A stretch of DNA of 64,000 nt from Pedobacter sp. MC2016-24 (GTDB taxonomy: Bacteria; Bacteroidota; Bacteroidia; Sphingobacteriales; Sphingobacteriaceae). The translations under genes were made by a program, and so were the position numbers. Numbering within the stretch: the stretch's first letter is position 1; every line of letters begins with the position of its first letter. The notes beneath the pieces are model-generated. The model was not told the origin of the DNA, ran no database searches, and worked only from the letters and a program-made list of their open reading frames with translations. The stretch spans positions 62,001 through 126,000 of the forward strand of contig NZ_JADFBX010000008.1 in the NCBI RefSeq assembly GCF_015223055.1, given 5' to 3'. Of the stretch, positions 26,104 through 34,400 are shown piece after piece.

Positions 26104-26976
26104 TTAGCTGAATTTTTGTTGCATTCCAAGTAAGCCGAGTAAGCCTCCGGTATGTAAAGCAACAATTTTTTGGTCGGCATTAAAGTACTTCTTTTGTTGC
26201 AGATCCATAATGGCATAAAACATTTTTGCAGTATAAACAGGATCTGTAAGTAAGCCGGTAACTGCCGTAAAAGATTTGATGAATTCAATCAATTCAGGTT
26301 GCGTTTTTGCATATCCACCAAAATGGTAATCCGTATGCAATACCAATTGTGCTGTCGTACCGGCAAATTTCAAAATTTCATCTGCAATAAAATCACCGCC
26401 TTTAAGTACCGGGACCACATGCAAAATGGTTTTGAGTTTTTGTTGGTGGATTCCTTTAAGTAAGCCTGCTGCAGTGGTTCCTGTACCCGCTGCGCAAAAT
26501 AAATGTTCGGTGTCTTTAGGTAGTTCTGCAATAATCTCTGCACATCCTTTAGCGCCGGCTGCCCCAGCTCCGCCTTCGTCCACAAAATGAGCCTCGTCGT
26601 TCCCATTAAAATGTGCCTCGAAAAGTTGGATTTTGTTTTTATAGTGCTGCCGGTCTGTGAAAATCAAGGTCATGCCAAATAATTTACAAAGCATGAGCAT
26701 TTCATTTTCTACAGCTTCTCCACGTACAAAAGCTGTGCTTTTTAAACCATTGCGGGCAGCACAAGCTGCTGTAGCCACCAGATGGTTGGAATATGCCCCA
26801 CCAAAGGTAACCAGATGATTTTTGTTTTTATGTTTGACCTCTGCTAAAATGTATTTTAGTTTTCGCCATTTATTGCCTGAGATATAAGGATCAATTAAAT
26901 CATCTCTCTTAACCCAGAGATTGGCGATGGAAGGATGATTTAATTGTTGTAGGGGGCTAAATATAGCTGTGTGCAT
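26104..26976 (-). CDS. PLP-dependent ACC deaminase / D-cysteine desulfhydrase family protein
   Basis: Fold-type II PLP enzyme. The N-terminal LWVKRDDLIDPYISGNKWRKLKYIL has the PLP lysine (NKWRK), and GGAYSNHLVATAAC matches the family's substrate serine/asparagine segment. AAGTGTTAAGLLKG is the phosphate-binding loop. The frame opens at a TTG 26985, but ATG 26976 (MHTAIFSPL) follows a TATCTTTG box by 6 nt, so it was chosen (290 residues). D-cysteine desulfhydrase and ACC deaminase cannot be told apart here. Confidence 0.87.
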   Translation of the reverse strand: MHTAIFSPLQQLNHPSIANLWVKRDDLIDPYISGNKWRKLKYILAEVKHKNKNHLVTFGGAYSNHLVATAACAARNGLKSTAFVRGEAVENEMLMLCKLFGMTLIFTDRQHYKNKIQLFEAHFNGNDEAHFVDEGGAGAAGAKGCAEIIAELPKDTEHLFCAAGTGTTAAGLLKGIHQQKLKTILHVVPVLKGGDFIADEILKFAGTTAQLVLHTDYHFGGYAKTQPELIEFIKSFTAVTGLLTDPVYTAKMFYAIMDLQQKKYFNADQKIVALHTGGLLGLLGMQQKFS

Positions 26977-26982
26977 ATTGTA

Positions 26983-26990
26983 CAAAGATA
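26983..26990 (-). promoter_or_regulatory. Promoter -7 box TATCTTTG before the PLP gene
   Basis: TATCTTTG on the minus strand matches TAnnTTTG and ends 6 nt before ATG 26976, the same spacing as at cmk. No matching -33 TTTG was seen. Confidence 0.4.
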
Positions 26991-27183
26991 CCCCCTTAGC
27001 TAAAGATTCTTTGTTAGTTCTTGAAATAGATTTTTTTCAACAAGAATGGAAAGAAATTCAGGATAATTTTAACGTTTTGAGTAAAGTTTTTCATAAGGCA
27101 TTAAGTTTAACATCGGTATGTCGGACATCCCCATCAAAAAGCAGACCAATTTCTTTTTTTCTGAATATGTAATTGTTAAAGAT

Positions 27184-27191
27184 TAGTTTTG
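27184..27191 (+). promoter_or_regulatory. Promoter -7 box TAGTTTTG before the RluA-type gene
   Basis: TAGTTTTG matches TAnnTTTG and is followed by 4 nt and ATG 27196, the same layout as at arfB. A leaderless transcript is implied. Confidence 0.4.
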
Positions 27192-27195
27192 TAGC

Positions 27196-28227
27196 ATGGA
27201 GAATACTTATAGTGGGCCGGAATTAGAGGAACAGGATTTATACGAGCATTTTAATATTGTTGTGGATAAAGGACAGTCCTTGCTCCGTGTTGACAAGTTT
27301 TTGATGCAGCGTATGGAAAATGCATCACGTAACCGCATACAAAATGCAATTGATGCAGGAAACGTATTGGTGAACAAGAAAACCGTAAAACCGAGCTATA
27401 AGGTGAAACCAGCCGATGAAATTTCCATCGTATTTCCGCATCCGCCAAGAGATACGGAAGTTTATCCGGAGGATATTCCTTTAGATATCGTTTATGAAGA
27501 TGCAGATTTATTGGTGGTCAATAAACCTGCTGGTATGGTTGTACATCCTGGGTTTAACAATTACACGGGTACTTTGGTCAATGCCCTGGCCTTTCATTTT
27601 GAACAATTGCCGCAATTGCCAGGCAACGAAGGCCGGCCGGGATTGGTGCATCGGATTGACAAAGATACTTCGGGCTTGTTGCTGATCAGCAAGAACGAAA
27701 TCACGATGACTAAACTGGCCAAGCAGTTTTTTGACCATAGCATTACCCGTAAATACGTAGCACTGGCCTGGGGTGATATCGAGAAAGATGGTACAGTTAC
27801 CGGCTATATTGGCCGGAGCGCAAAAAATAGAATTGTGATGGATGTTTATGACGATGAAGAAAAAGGCAAGTGGTCTGTCACACATTATTCGGTTTTAGAG
27901 CGTTTAGGTTATGTAACCTTAATCAGCTGCCAGCTTGAAACTGGCCGTACACACCAAATCAGAGCGCATATGCAACATATTGGTCACCCCTTATTCAATG
28001 ATGCCAACTATGGCGGAGATAAAATATTAAAAGGGACAACCTTCAATAAATACAAACAATTTGTACAAAATTGCTTCGGATTACTGCCGCGACAAGCACT
28101 TCACGCACAAACTTTAGGATTTATTCATCCAACTACTAAAAAATACATGGAATTTGAAGCACCTTTGCCTTCCGATTTCGATTCGGCATTAAATAAATGG
28201 AGAAACTACATCGTACAGCCCGAATAA
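27196..28227 (+). CDS. RluA-family 23S rRNA pseudouridine synthase (RluD-like)
   Basis: Isomerises uridine to pseudouridine in rRNA. An N-terminal S4 RNA-binding domain (LRVDKFLMQRMENASRNRIQ) precedes the catalytic domain with GLVHRIDKDTSGLLL, whose Asp is the nucleophile, and TGRTHQIRAHM. 343 residues and the S4 domain fit the RluD/RluC group; the exact target position is not predictable. PabC starts at the base after its stop codon. Confidence 0.93.
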   Translation: MENTYSGPELEEQDLYEHFNIVVDKGQSLLRVDKFLMQRMENASRNRIQNAIDAGNVLVNKKTVKPSYKVKPADEISIVFPHPPRDTEVYPEDIPLDIVYEDADLLVVNKPAGMVVHPGFNNYTGTLVNALAFHFEQLPQLPGNEGRPGLVHRIDKDTSGLLLISKNEITMTKLAKQFFDHSITRKYVALAWGDIEKDGTVTGYIGRSAKNRIVMDVYDDEEKGKWSVTHYSVLERLGYVTLISCQLETGRTHQIRAHMQHIGHPLFNDANYGGDKILKGTTFNKYKQFVQNCFGLLPRQALHAQTLGFIHPTTKKYMEFEAPLPSDFDSALNKWRNYIVQPE

Positions 28228-29067
28228 ATGCAGCAAGAATATATTTTACATAATGATGAGTTTGTAGGCATCAATCATCCAATCCTGACGGCAGGTAACC
28301 GTGGGTTTAAATATGGCGACGGACTCTTTGAGACGATGCGCATGAGCAATGGTAAACTTAAGTTTGCGGAGCTTCATGCGGACCGCCTGAGGGCAGGAAT
28401 GAAAGCTTTGAAAATGGACGGCAGCGCGCTGCTGGACGAATATTTTTTAAAACAAAAAACTGCCGAACTTTGCAAGAAAAATAAATTGAAAGAAAATGTC
28501 CGTTTCAGGTTGTCTGTTTATCGGGCGGGAGACGGATTGTATACGCCAATGAGTAACAAATCCGGTTACGTACTCGAGTCTTCCGCACTGGAAGATGGTG
28601 GATATGAATTGAATAAAAAAGGACTCATCGTTGACGTGTTTGATGAAATTACCAAACCGGTAAATAGTCTCTCCAATTACAAAACAAGCAATTCTCTATT
28701 GTATGTGATGGCCGGATTGCATAAAAAGCAACTCCGCTTAGATGATGCATTCATTCTAAACCAGCATGGTTTTTTATGTGAAAGCATCAGCTCCAATGTA
28801 TTTGTAGTCTATAACAAAAAGATATATACCCCGGCATTGTCTGAAGGTTGTGTAGCCGGAGTCATGCGCAATGTAGTGATGAGCATGGCTAAAGCACACG
28901 ATATTGAGCTGATCGAAGCACAGATCAGTCCTGAGATTTTAAAAGAAGCCGAAGAAGTGTTCATTACCAATGCCATTACAGGTATCCGTTGGGTAATGGG
29001 CTATGGTCGAAAGCGTTATTTTAATGAAATCACCAAACTGTTGAGCGCTAAACTCAACGATTTATAG
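28228..29067 (+). CDS. pabC: Aminotransferase class IV, probable aminodeoxychorismate lyase
   Basis: PLP enzyme of the fold-type IV family, probably releasing pyruvate from aminodeoxychorismate to give 4-aminobenzoate. The segment FKYGDGLFETMRMSNG, LSNYKTSNSLLYVMA (around the PLP lysine) and VFITNAITGIRWV are typical of PabC; branched-chain and D-amino acid aminotransferases share the fold, so the function is probable rather than certain. 279 residues. It starts directly after the rluA-type stop codon and its stop abuts the stop of convergent fmt without a gap. pabB is at 14.6-15.8 kb. Confidence 0.82.
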   Translation: MQQEYILHNDEFVGINHPILTAGNRGFKYGDGLFETMRMSNGKLKFAELHADRLRAGMKALKMDGSALLDEYFLKQKTAELCKKNKLKENVRFRLSVYRAGDGLYTPMSNKSGYVLESSALEDGGYELNKKGLIVDVFDEITKPVNSLSNYKTSNSLLYVMAGLHKKQLRLDDAFILNQHGFLCESISSNVFVVYNKKIYTPALSEGCVAGVMRNVVMSMAKAHDIELIEAQISPEILKEAEEVFITNAITGIRWVMGYGRKRYFNEITKLLSAKLNDL

Positions 29068-29976
29068 TTACAAGCGCATTCCCCTTAAAAATTCATCTAC
29101 CTGCATGCGTTTCTTACCTTCGTACTGCAGGTCGGTGAATTTGATGTAGCCATCCTGTGCAGCAAATTTCAAATAGGTTTTTCCGTCAGACTTCAATGTC
29201 CCTGCCGCTGCACCAGTTTCCCCTTCTTCCAGTTCGGCTTTAAAAACCTTTAAAGTTTTATCGTTCAATTTGGTAAAAGCAGTAGGATAGGGGCTCAGGC
29301 CACGGATCAGATTGTAAATGGACCGTGCCGGTTGGTCCCAGTCAATCAGGCAATGCTCTTTAAATATTTTAGGGGCATGTTTCAGTGTGGCACTTTGTGG
29401 CTGCGGTTGCTCAGTATAATTACCTTCTGCAATTGCGGTCACTGTTTTAACCAGTAAGTCAGCTCCGGTACTCATCAGTTTATCGTGTAAATCGCCGGCA
29501 GTATCGTCATCTGCAATCGTCACTTTTTCAGAGAAAATCACATCACCGGTATCAATTTCATGTTTTAGGAAAAAGGTCGTTACGCCGCTTTCTTTTTCTC
29601 CATTGATGATGGCATGATTGATCGGGGCTGCACCGCGGTATTGAGGTAATAATGAGGCATGAAGGTTAATCGTACCTTTGGCTGGCATGTTCCAGACCAT
29701 TTCCGGTAACATCCTGAAAGCCACTACAACTTGCAAATCAGCCTGTAAAGCTTTCAATTCGTCAATAAACTCAGAATCTTTTAGTTTCAGGGGTTGTAAT
29801 ACCTTTAAACCATGCGCTATTGCATACTGCTTAACGGCACTTTCATGAATTTTTTGACCACGACCGGCAGGCTTATCGGCTGCGGTAACTACGCCAACAA
29901 CATCAAAACCGGCTTGCACCAGGGCGTTTAAAGAAGCAACTGCAAAATCGGGCGTACCCATAAAAACTATTTTCAT
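29068..29976 (-). CDS. fmt: Methionyl-tRNA formyltransferase
   Basis: Formylates initiator Met-tRNA using 10-formyl-THF. The N-terminal MKIVFMGTPDFAVASLNAL, the catalytic TINLHASLLPQYRGAAPINHAI and the DTGDVIF loop are intact; the C-terminal OB-like domain follows. 302 residues is standard. Its stop codon abuts that of pabC. def is not next to it. Confidence 0.97.
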   Translation of the reverse strand: MKIVFMGTPDFAVASLNALVQAGFDVVGVVTAADKPAGRGQKIHESAVKQYAIAHGLKVLQPLKLKDSEFIDELKALQADLQVVVAFRMLPEMVWNMPAKGTINLHASLLPQYRGAAPINHAIINGEKESGVTTFFLKHEIDTGDVIFSEKVTIADDDTAGDLHDKLMSTGADLLVKTVTAIAEGNYTEQPQPQSATLKHAPKIFKEHCLIDWDQPARSIYNLIRGLSPYPTAFTKLNDKTLKVFKAELEEGETGAAAGTLKSDGKTYLKFAAQDGYIKFTDLQYEGKKRMQVDEFLRGMRL

Positions 29977-30086
29977 CCTTTTATGTTTGTGTTTAACGAT
30001 GAAGAAGGGAACGCTGAAAATTCCTGCTCATCTGTAATTGTATCGCAAAATAACTAAAAATTTAACGCATATTTTATTCAATCTAT

Positions 30087-31127
30087 ATGGTTCAGACCCT
30101 GGAGGAAATTAAAGAAAGTGGATTGGTGTACGTAACGGATAGTCAGCCAGGCATATACCGGAAGGGCAAGCCTGGGCACTTTTATTACACCGATGCGCAA
30201 GGTAAACGAATTACCGATGAAAAGCATCTGGATCGGATTGCCGCCCTGGTGCTTCCGCCGGCATGGACCTCGGTATGGATTGCCCCCAAAAAAAATGCGT
30301 ATTTGCAGGCTACCGGCCTGGATGTAGCAGGCAGGAAACAGTACCGTTACCATACAGAATGGACGTCGAGAAGATCTGAAAGCAAGTATTTCAGGTTATT
30401 GGATTTCGGTAAAGCGCTACCCAAAGCCAGGAAACGTATCGCAAAGGACCTGAACAGAAAAGAATTTGATGAGCAGAAAGTATTGGCCATTTGCTTACAA
30501 GTGATGCAGAAAACATTGATCAGGGTAGGTAATGATGCGTATGAACAATTGTATGGCAGTTACGGCTTAAGTACTTTAAAGAATAAACATGTGAAGATTG
30601 ATGGGAATACTTTGAGGTTGAGCTTTGTGGGCAAGAAGGGCGTAAAGCAGGACGTAAAATTAAGCGACCGCAGTCTGGCCCGACTGGTGAAACAGTGCAT
30701 GGAAATCCCGGGACAAGATCTGTTTCAATATTATACATCCGGAAAGGAACATCGCGCCATAGATTCCGGTAGAATTAACAACTACATTAAGGAAATTACC
30801 GGCAGCGATTTCACGGCTAAAGATTTTCGTACCTGGGGCGGTACCTTAGAAGCTTTGAGACAATTGGCCGCTTGCTACGTCAGTCAGGAACCACTGCCCA
30901 AAAAGAAAGCCATTGTCCAGGTATTGGATTGTGTAGCGGCTAAACTGGGTAATACCCGGGCGGTGTGTAAGAGTTCTTATGTGTATCCACTTTTACTACA
31001 GGCTTTTGAACAGGACACGCTGGGCAAATATTTAAAAAAGGTCCAGCTGGCTAGTACAGATGCAGCTTCCGGCTTAGCCCAGGATGAAAAAGTACTGATC
31101 CGGTTTTTAAAGGAGGCAAGTAGTTAA
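30087..31127 (+). CDS. Type IB DNA topoisomerase (poxvirus-like)
   Basis: Relaxes supercoils by nicking one strand through a 3'-phosphotyrosyl bond. Motifs include the N-terminal PGIYRKGKPGHFYYTDAQGK, VLPPAWTSVWIAPKKNAYLQATGLD and RKQYRYH; the catalytic core has LIRVGNDAYEQLYGSYGLSTLK, FRTWGGT and the tyrosine region GNTRAVCKSSYVYP. 346 residues matches bacterial members. Bacterial TopIB is sporadically distributed. It is single, followed by a perfect 22-bp hairpin. Confidence 0.94.
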   Translation: MVQTLEEIKESGLVYVTDSQPGIYRKGKPGHFYYTDAQGKRITDEKHLDRIAALVLPPAWTSVWIAPKKNAYLQATGLDVAGRKQYRYHTEWTSRRSESKYFRLLDFGKALPKARKRIAKDLNRKEFDEQKVLAICLQVMQKTLIRVGNDAYEQLYGSYGLSTLKNKHVKIDGNTLRLSFVGKKGVKQDVKLSDRSLARLVKQCMEIPGQDLFQYYTSGKEHRAIDSGRINNYIKEITGSDFTAKDFRTWGGTLEALRQLAACYVSQEPLPKKKAIVQVLDCVAAKLGNTRAVCKSSYVYPLLLQAFEQDTLGKYLKKVQLASTDAASGLAQDEKVLIRFLKEASS

Positions 31128-31142
31128 GAGATGCGTTTTCTG

Positions 31143-31189
31143 TAATGAATAAAGGCTGAGTGATCAAATCACTCAGCCTTTATTCATTA
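31143..31189. terminator. Perfect 22-bp hairpin between topoisomerase IB and small ORF
   Basis: Arms 31143-31164 and 31168-31189 are exact reverse complements around a 3-nt loop. It ends right at the stop of the convergent 71-residue ORF and could end transcription from both sides, though no long T tract follows. Confidence 0.7.
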
Positions 31190-31405
31190 CTATGTTTTAG
31201 GTGCTTTTTTAACCGGATGAACCGGTTGTTCACTTTCTTCTCTTTTCTTTGCCGGATTCTCAAAGTGAGCTTCTTCTTCCCGATAGTCTTTATCTTCCGG
31301 CTGTTTCACCGCTTTGTCTCCCGCTGGTACTTTTCCTTTAGGTGTTTCCTCCCGGTAATTGCTGCTTGGCTTTTCATTTTTCTTTTTAGGCACGCTGTTC
31401 ATCAT
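31190..31405 (-). CDS. Small charged, disordered protein of unknown function
   Basis: 71 residues, almost all polar: KKKNEKPSSNYREETPKGK, EDKDYREEEAHFENPAKKR, PVHPVKKAPKT. It has no hydrophobic core or signal and is predicted disordered. Start ATG 31405 or 31402. Such short Lys/Glu/Pro-rich proteins are frequent in Sphingobacteriaceae, some linked to stress. The hairpin at its stop codon supports a real transcription unit, but I cannot name a family. Confidence 0.55.
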   Translation of the reverse strand: MMNSVPKKKNEKPSSNYREETPKGKVPAGDKAVKQPEDKDYREEEAHFENPAKKREESEQPVHPVKKAPKT

Positions 31406-31436
31406 CTAAAGTTTAACAATAGCCTAAAATGACTAT

Positions 31437-32711
31437 TTAAGGATACAACAAATATTTTTTACGCATTGTTTTGTATTTGCTCAATCCAGGCTCCCAGCTG
31501 GCGCGGATTTCCTTTTCCGATTTCCCCGCAATGATCTGTTTCCTGAAATCAGCAACTCCGATCAATCTTTCAATAGTTCCCATTTCCTTGCTCAGTTTAG
31601 AATTGAAAAAATCAGCTTTATTTGGCGAGTTTTTGTACAATTCAATGATCCAGGCCAGGTTAATCTGTTTGGTCTTTCTAAAATTATTGGTGTCATAATT
31701 TCTAAGGTCCAGGCCATAGCAAACCTGGTTCATAAACAAGGGGCTTTCCGACATGCCTTTCAGGCTTACCGGAGTAAAAGAGAAGTTGTATTTTCCCTTC
31801 AAAGCCGGCGCACCAACTATCGTAAATGGAAATTGTGTTCCTCTGCCGTAGTTTAAGTAAGTCCCTTCAAATAAACAGGTTGTAGGATACAGCAAAATGG
31901 ATTGTGGCGTATTCAGATTTGGTGATGGATGAACGGGAAGTTCATAAGGGGTATCGTGCGTATAATTGGCAACCTTAATGATTTTGATTTTGCAGGTTAA
32001 CTTATTGTCCAGCCATTTTTCCCCATTCAGCATTTGCGCATATTCTCCTACCGTCAAACCATGTACGGCAGGGATCGGTTTTAAACCAATACCCGATTTA
32101 AACTGAGGATCCAAGATCGGACCATCAATATAAAAGCCATTAGGATTTGGTCTGTCCAAAATAAGCACCTCTTTACCATTAGCCGCACAAGCTTCCATCA
32201 CATGTTGTAAAGTATTGATATAGGTATAAAAACGAACACCCACATCTTGTATATCAAATACCATCACGTCTACATCCGAAAGTTCAGCATCCGTAGGTTT
32301 GGAGTGTTTTCCATATAATGAAATTGCTTTGATGCCTGTTTTGGAATCAATTTCATCATCTACGTGTGTTCCATTACTGGCATTTCCCCTAAAACCATGC
32401 TCCGGGCCAAATATTTTTACAATGTTTACACCCAATTTCAATAAACTATCTACGGTAGTCTGTTTGCCAATGATTGATGTTGGGTTGACAACCATACCCA
32501 CGCGTTTACCTTTTAAATAAGGAACATACTTGTCTGTTTGTTCTGCACCGGTCAGCAATTTGCCTGCTTTTACCTGCTCTTTTTCTTCAAATTTTACCGA
32601 ATCAGAGGGATGGATAATTGTGTTGGAAGCATTGCTGGATGCCGGGCTACAGGCTTGTATTGCCAATGTAATTGCAGCTACGTAAATGGTTTTGTTGATG
32701 GATCGTCTCAT
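31437..32711 (-). CDS. Exo-beta-N-acetylmuramidase NamZ-like lipoprotein (DUF1343)
   Basis: Predicted to release MurNAc from the non-reducing end of peptidoglycan fragments, as B. subtilis NamZ does. A lipoprotein signal ends TLAIQAC (Cys21). The DUF1343 core includes GMVVNPTSIIG, IFGPEHGFRGNASNGTHVDDE, MVFDIQDVGVRFYTYI, LDRPNPNGFYIDGP and YLNYGRGTQFPFTI. 424 residues. A small ORF lies 38 nt upstream on the same strand. No MurNAc uptake or amidase genes adjoin. Confidence 0.9.
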   Translation of the reverse strand: MRRSINKTIYVAAITLAIQACSPASSNASNTIIHPSDSVKFEEKEQVKAGKLLTGAEQTDKYVPYLKGKRVGMVVNPTSIIGKQTTVDSLLKLGVNIVKIFGPEHGFRGNASNGTHVDDEIDSKTGIKAISLYGKHSKPTDAELSDVDVMVFDIQDVGVRFYTYINTLQHVMEACAANGKEVLILDRPNPNGFYIDGPILDPQFKSGIGLKPIPAVHGLTVGEYAQMLNGEKWLDNKLTCKIKIIKVANYTHDTPYELPVHPSPNLNTPQSILLYPTTCLFEGTYLNYGRGTQFPFTIVGAPALKGKYNFSFTPVSLKGMSESPLFMNQVCYGLDLRNYDTNNFRKTKQINLAWIIELYKNSPNKADFFNSKLSKEMGTIERLIGVADFRKQIIAGKSEKEIRASWEPGLSKYKTMRKKYLLYP

Positions 32712-32749
32712 TTTTTTACCTTTAATAAAATGAAGGTAGTAAAAATTGA

Positions 32750-32944
32750 TTATTCCTGCGATTCTAAATGATCAATGAGCTTTGTGACAGCATGAATACT
32801 TTCATTTTTGCATTGGAGATAATTTTTCATCAAAAAAAGAGATTTGAAACCATCAATGAGGACCGATTCTGTAGCAGTTCTTAAATTCTTAGCTTTAAGT
32901 TCAGAGTCGAACTTTAGCTCTTCGAGTTCGTTTTTAGCGTTCAT
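32750..32944 (-). CDS. Small helical protein of unknown function upstream of the NamZ-like gene
   Basis: 64 residues with a good ATG start and codon use like its neighbours. The sequence (NELEELKFDSELKAKNL, LIDGFKSLFLMKNYL, IHAVTKLIDHLESQ) is amphipathic-helical, without signal or metal motif. It might form a helical dimer. Position 38 nt before the NamZ gene suggests co-transcription. I do not recognise a family, and a chance ORF is possible. Confidence 0.45.
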   Translation of the reverse strand: MNAKNELEELKFDSELKAKNLRTATESVLIDGFKSLFLMKNYLQCKNESIHAVTKLIDHLESQE

Positions 32945-33140
32945 TTTGAGTGCGTAAGGATTGATTTAACACAAAAATACCAATTACTTATTTTTAAACA
33001 ACTTTTTAATTGGTTTTTAATGTCAATATGGTATAGCAGATTTAATTATTTGGATTAATTCTTTGATTTTTGTAAATCTTAAACCAATAAGTTAGAATTA
33101 TAATGCGCATTTTTGTCAAATCATCAATTCAGGTAATAGA

Positions 33141-34361
33141 TTGAATACAGAATATTTTATAGCAGGGCGTATAGCCATTAAATCTGAAAGAACATTTTCC
33201 AAGTTGATCGTGCGGATCGCTATTGCAGGTGTGATGCTTAGCCTGGCGGTGATGATGCTTTCTGTAGCTATTATCAAGGGCTTTAAAACGGAAGTCCGTG
33301 AAAAAGTAAGGGGCTTTATTGGCGACGTCCGGGTTTTTAAATATGACTTAAACAATTCATTTGAACTTTCTCCATTTGTACCCGGGCCAAGAACGCTTAA
33401 AAGTCTGAAAGACAATCCAGCGATAGAATATTTTCAGTACTATGCCACCAAGCCTGCCATCATATCTGCAAATGATGAAGTAGAAGGTATTAATTTTAAA
33501 GGAATCGACAAAACATACAATTGGAATTATGTACGTAAGCATTTGGTGAGCGGTACGGTAATTAATTTTGCCGACAGCACCAAAGCGAGCAAGGAAATCA
33601 TGATTTCCCAGTTTACCGCCAATCGGTTAAAGTTGAAGGTAGGAGATGATTTTATCATGTATTTTGTACAGAATCCACCACGTAAAAGGCCATTTAAAAT
33701 TGTAGGGATTTACAATATTGGAGTAGAGGAGATTGATAAAGGCTTCGTGATCGGCGATATCAGTATCATCAGGCGGTTAAACAATTGGAGTGCCGATGAA
33801 ATCGGAGGAATTGAGGTCCGGTTAAAAGACTTTGCCAAGCTTCAGGAAAGCTCACAACACATTTATGAAAATCTGGAGATCAATCTGAAATCTGAATCTG
33901 TAGCTGAATATTATCCGGCCATTTTTACCTGGCTTTCCCTGCTTGATGTGAATACTAAGGTTTTACTGATTTTGATGATGGTGGTGGGCGTGATCAATAT
34001 GATTACTGCTTTATTGATCATGATATTAGAACGAACCAATATGATCGGTTTACTCAAAGCCTTTGGAATGACAGATTTCAGCATCATGAAAATCTTTTTG
34101 TACAATGCCCTGTATCTTGTCGGACTTGGATTGCTTTTAGGAAATGTCCTGGGGCTCGGCCTGGCTTTCCTGCAACAATATACCCATATATTTAAGCTGG
34201 ACCAGGAATCTTATTACCTGTCTTATGTGCCTGTAGAGGTGCATACATTCGATGTGCTGGTGCTTAACATGCTGACATTATTGATTTGTTTGATGGTGCT
34301 CATCCTGCCTTCTATGCTGGTGAGCAGGATCTCCCCATTAAAAGCAATCCGGTTCAAGTAA
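33141..34361 (+). CDS. FtsX/LolC-family ABC transporter permease
   Basis: Inner-membrane MacB/LolCE-type permease. The first helix (VRIAIAGVMLSLAVMMLSVAI) is followed by a periplasmic MacB-PCD domain of about 220 residues, then three C-terminal helices (VLLILMMVVGVINMITALLIMI, NALYLVGLGLLLGNVLGLGLAF, VLNMLTLLICLMVLILP). LolC/E proteins extract lipoproteins toward LolA, which is a likely role. The start is TTG 33141 with AGG 8 nt upstream; no in-frame ATG lies between it and the stop at 33093. Its ATPase is not adjacent. Confidence 0.88.
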   Translation: MNTEYFIAGRIAIKSERTFSKLIVRIAIAGVMLSLAVMMLSVAIIKGFKTEVREKVRGFIGDVRVFKYDLNNSFELSPFVPGPRTLKSLKDNPAIEYFQYYATKPAIISANDEVEGINFKGIDKTYNWNYVRKHLVSGTVINFADSTKASKEIMISQFTANRLKLKVGDDFIMYFVQNPPRKRPFKIVGIYNIGVEEIDKGFVIGDISIIRRLNNWSADEIGGIEVRLKDFAKLQESSQHIYENLEINLKSESVAEYYPAIFTWLSLLDVNTKVLLILMMVVGVINMITALLIMILERTNMIGLLKAFGMTDFSIMKIFLYNALYLVGLGLLLGNVLGLGLAFLQQYTHIFKLDQESYYLSYVPVEVHTFDVLVLNMLTLLICLMVLILPSMLVSRISPLKAIRFK

Positions 34362-34400
34362 ATTTCCTAAACCGGATTGTGCACACTTACAAAGGAGCTC

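Noticed and set aside
26969..27172. 67-residue reading frame between the PLP gene and the rluA-type gene
   Set aside because: It overlaps the start and promoter box of the PLP gene and has no family-like pattern; probably chance.
34345..34379. Hairpin at the end of the FtsX-type permease gene (CAATCCGGTT/AACCGGATTG)
   Set aside because: Ten-bp stem but a 15-nt loop, no T tract, and half of it is coding sequence; not called as a terminator.
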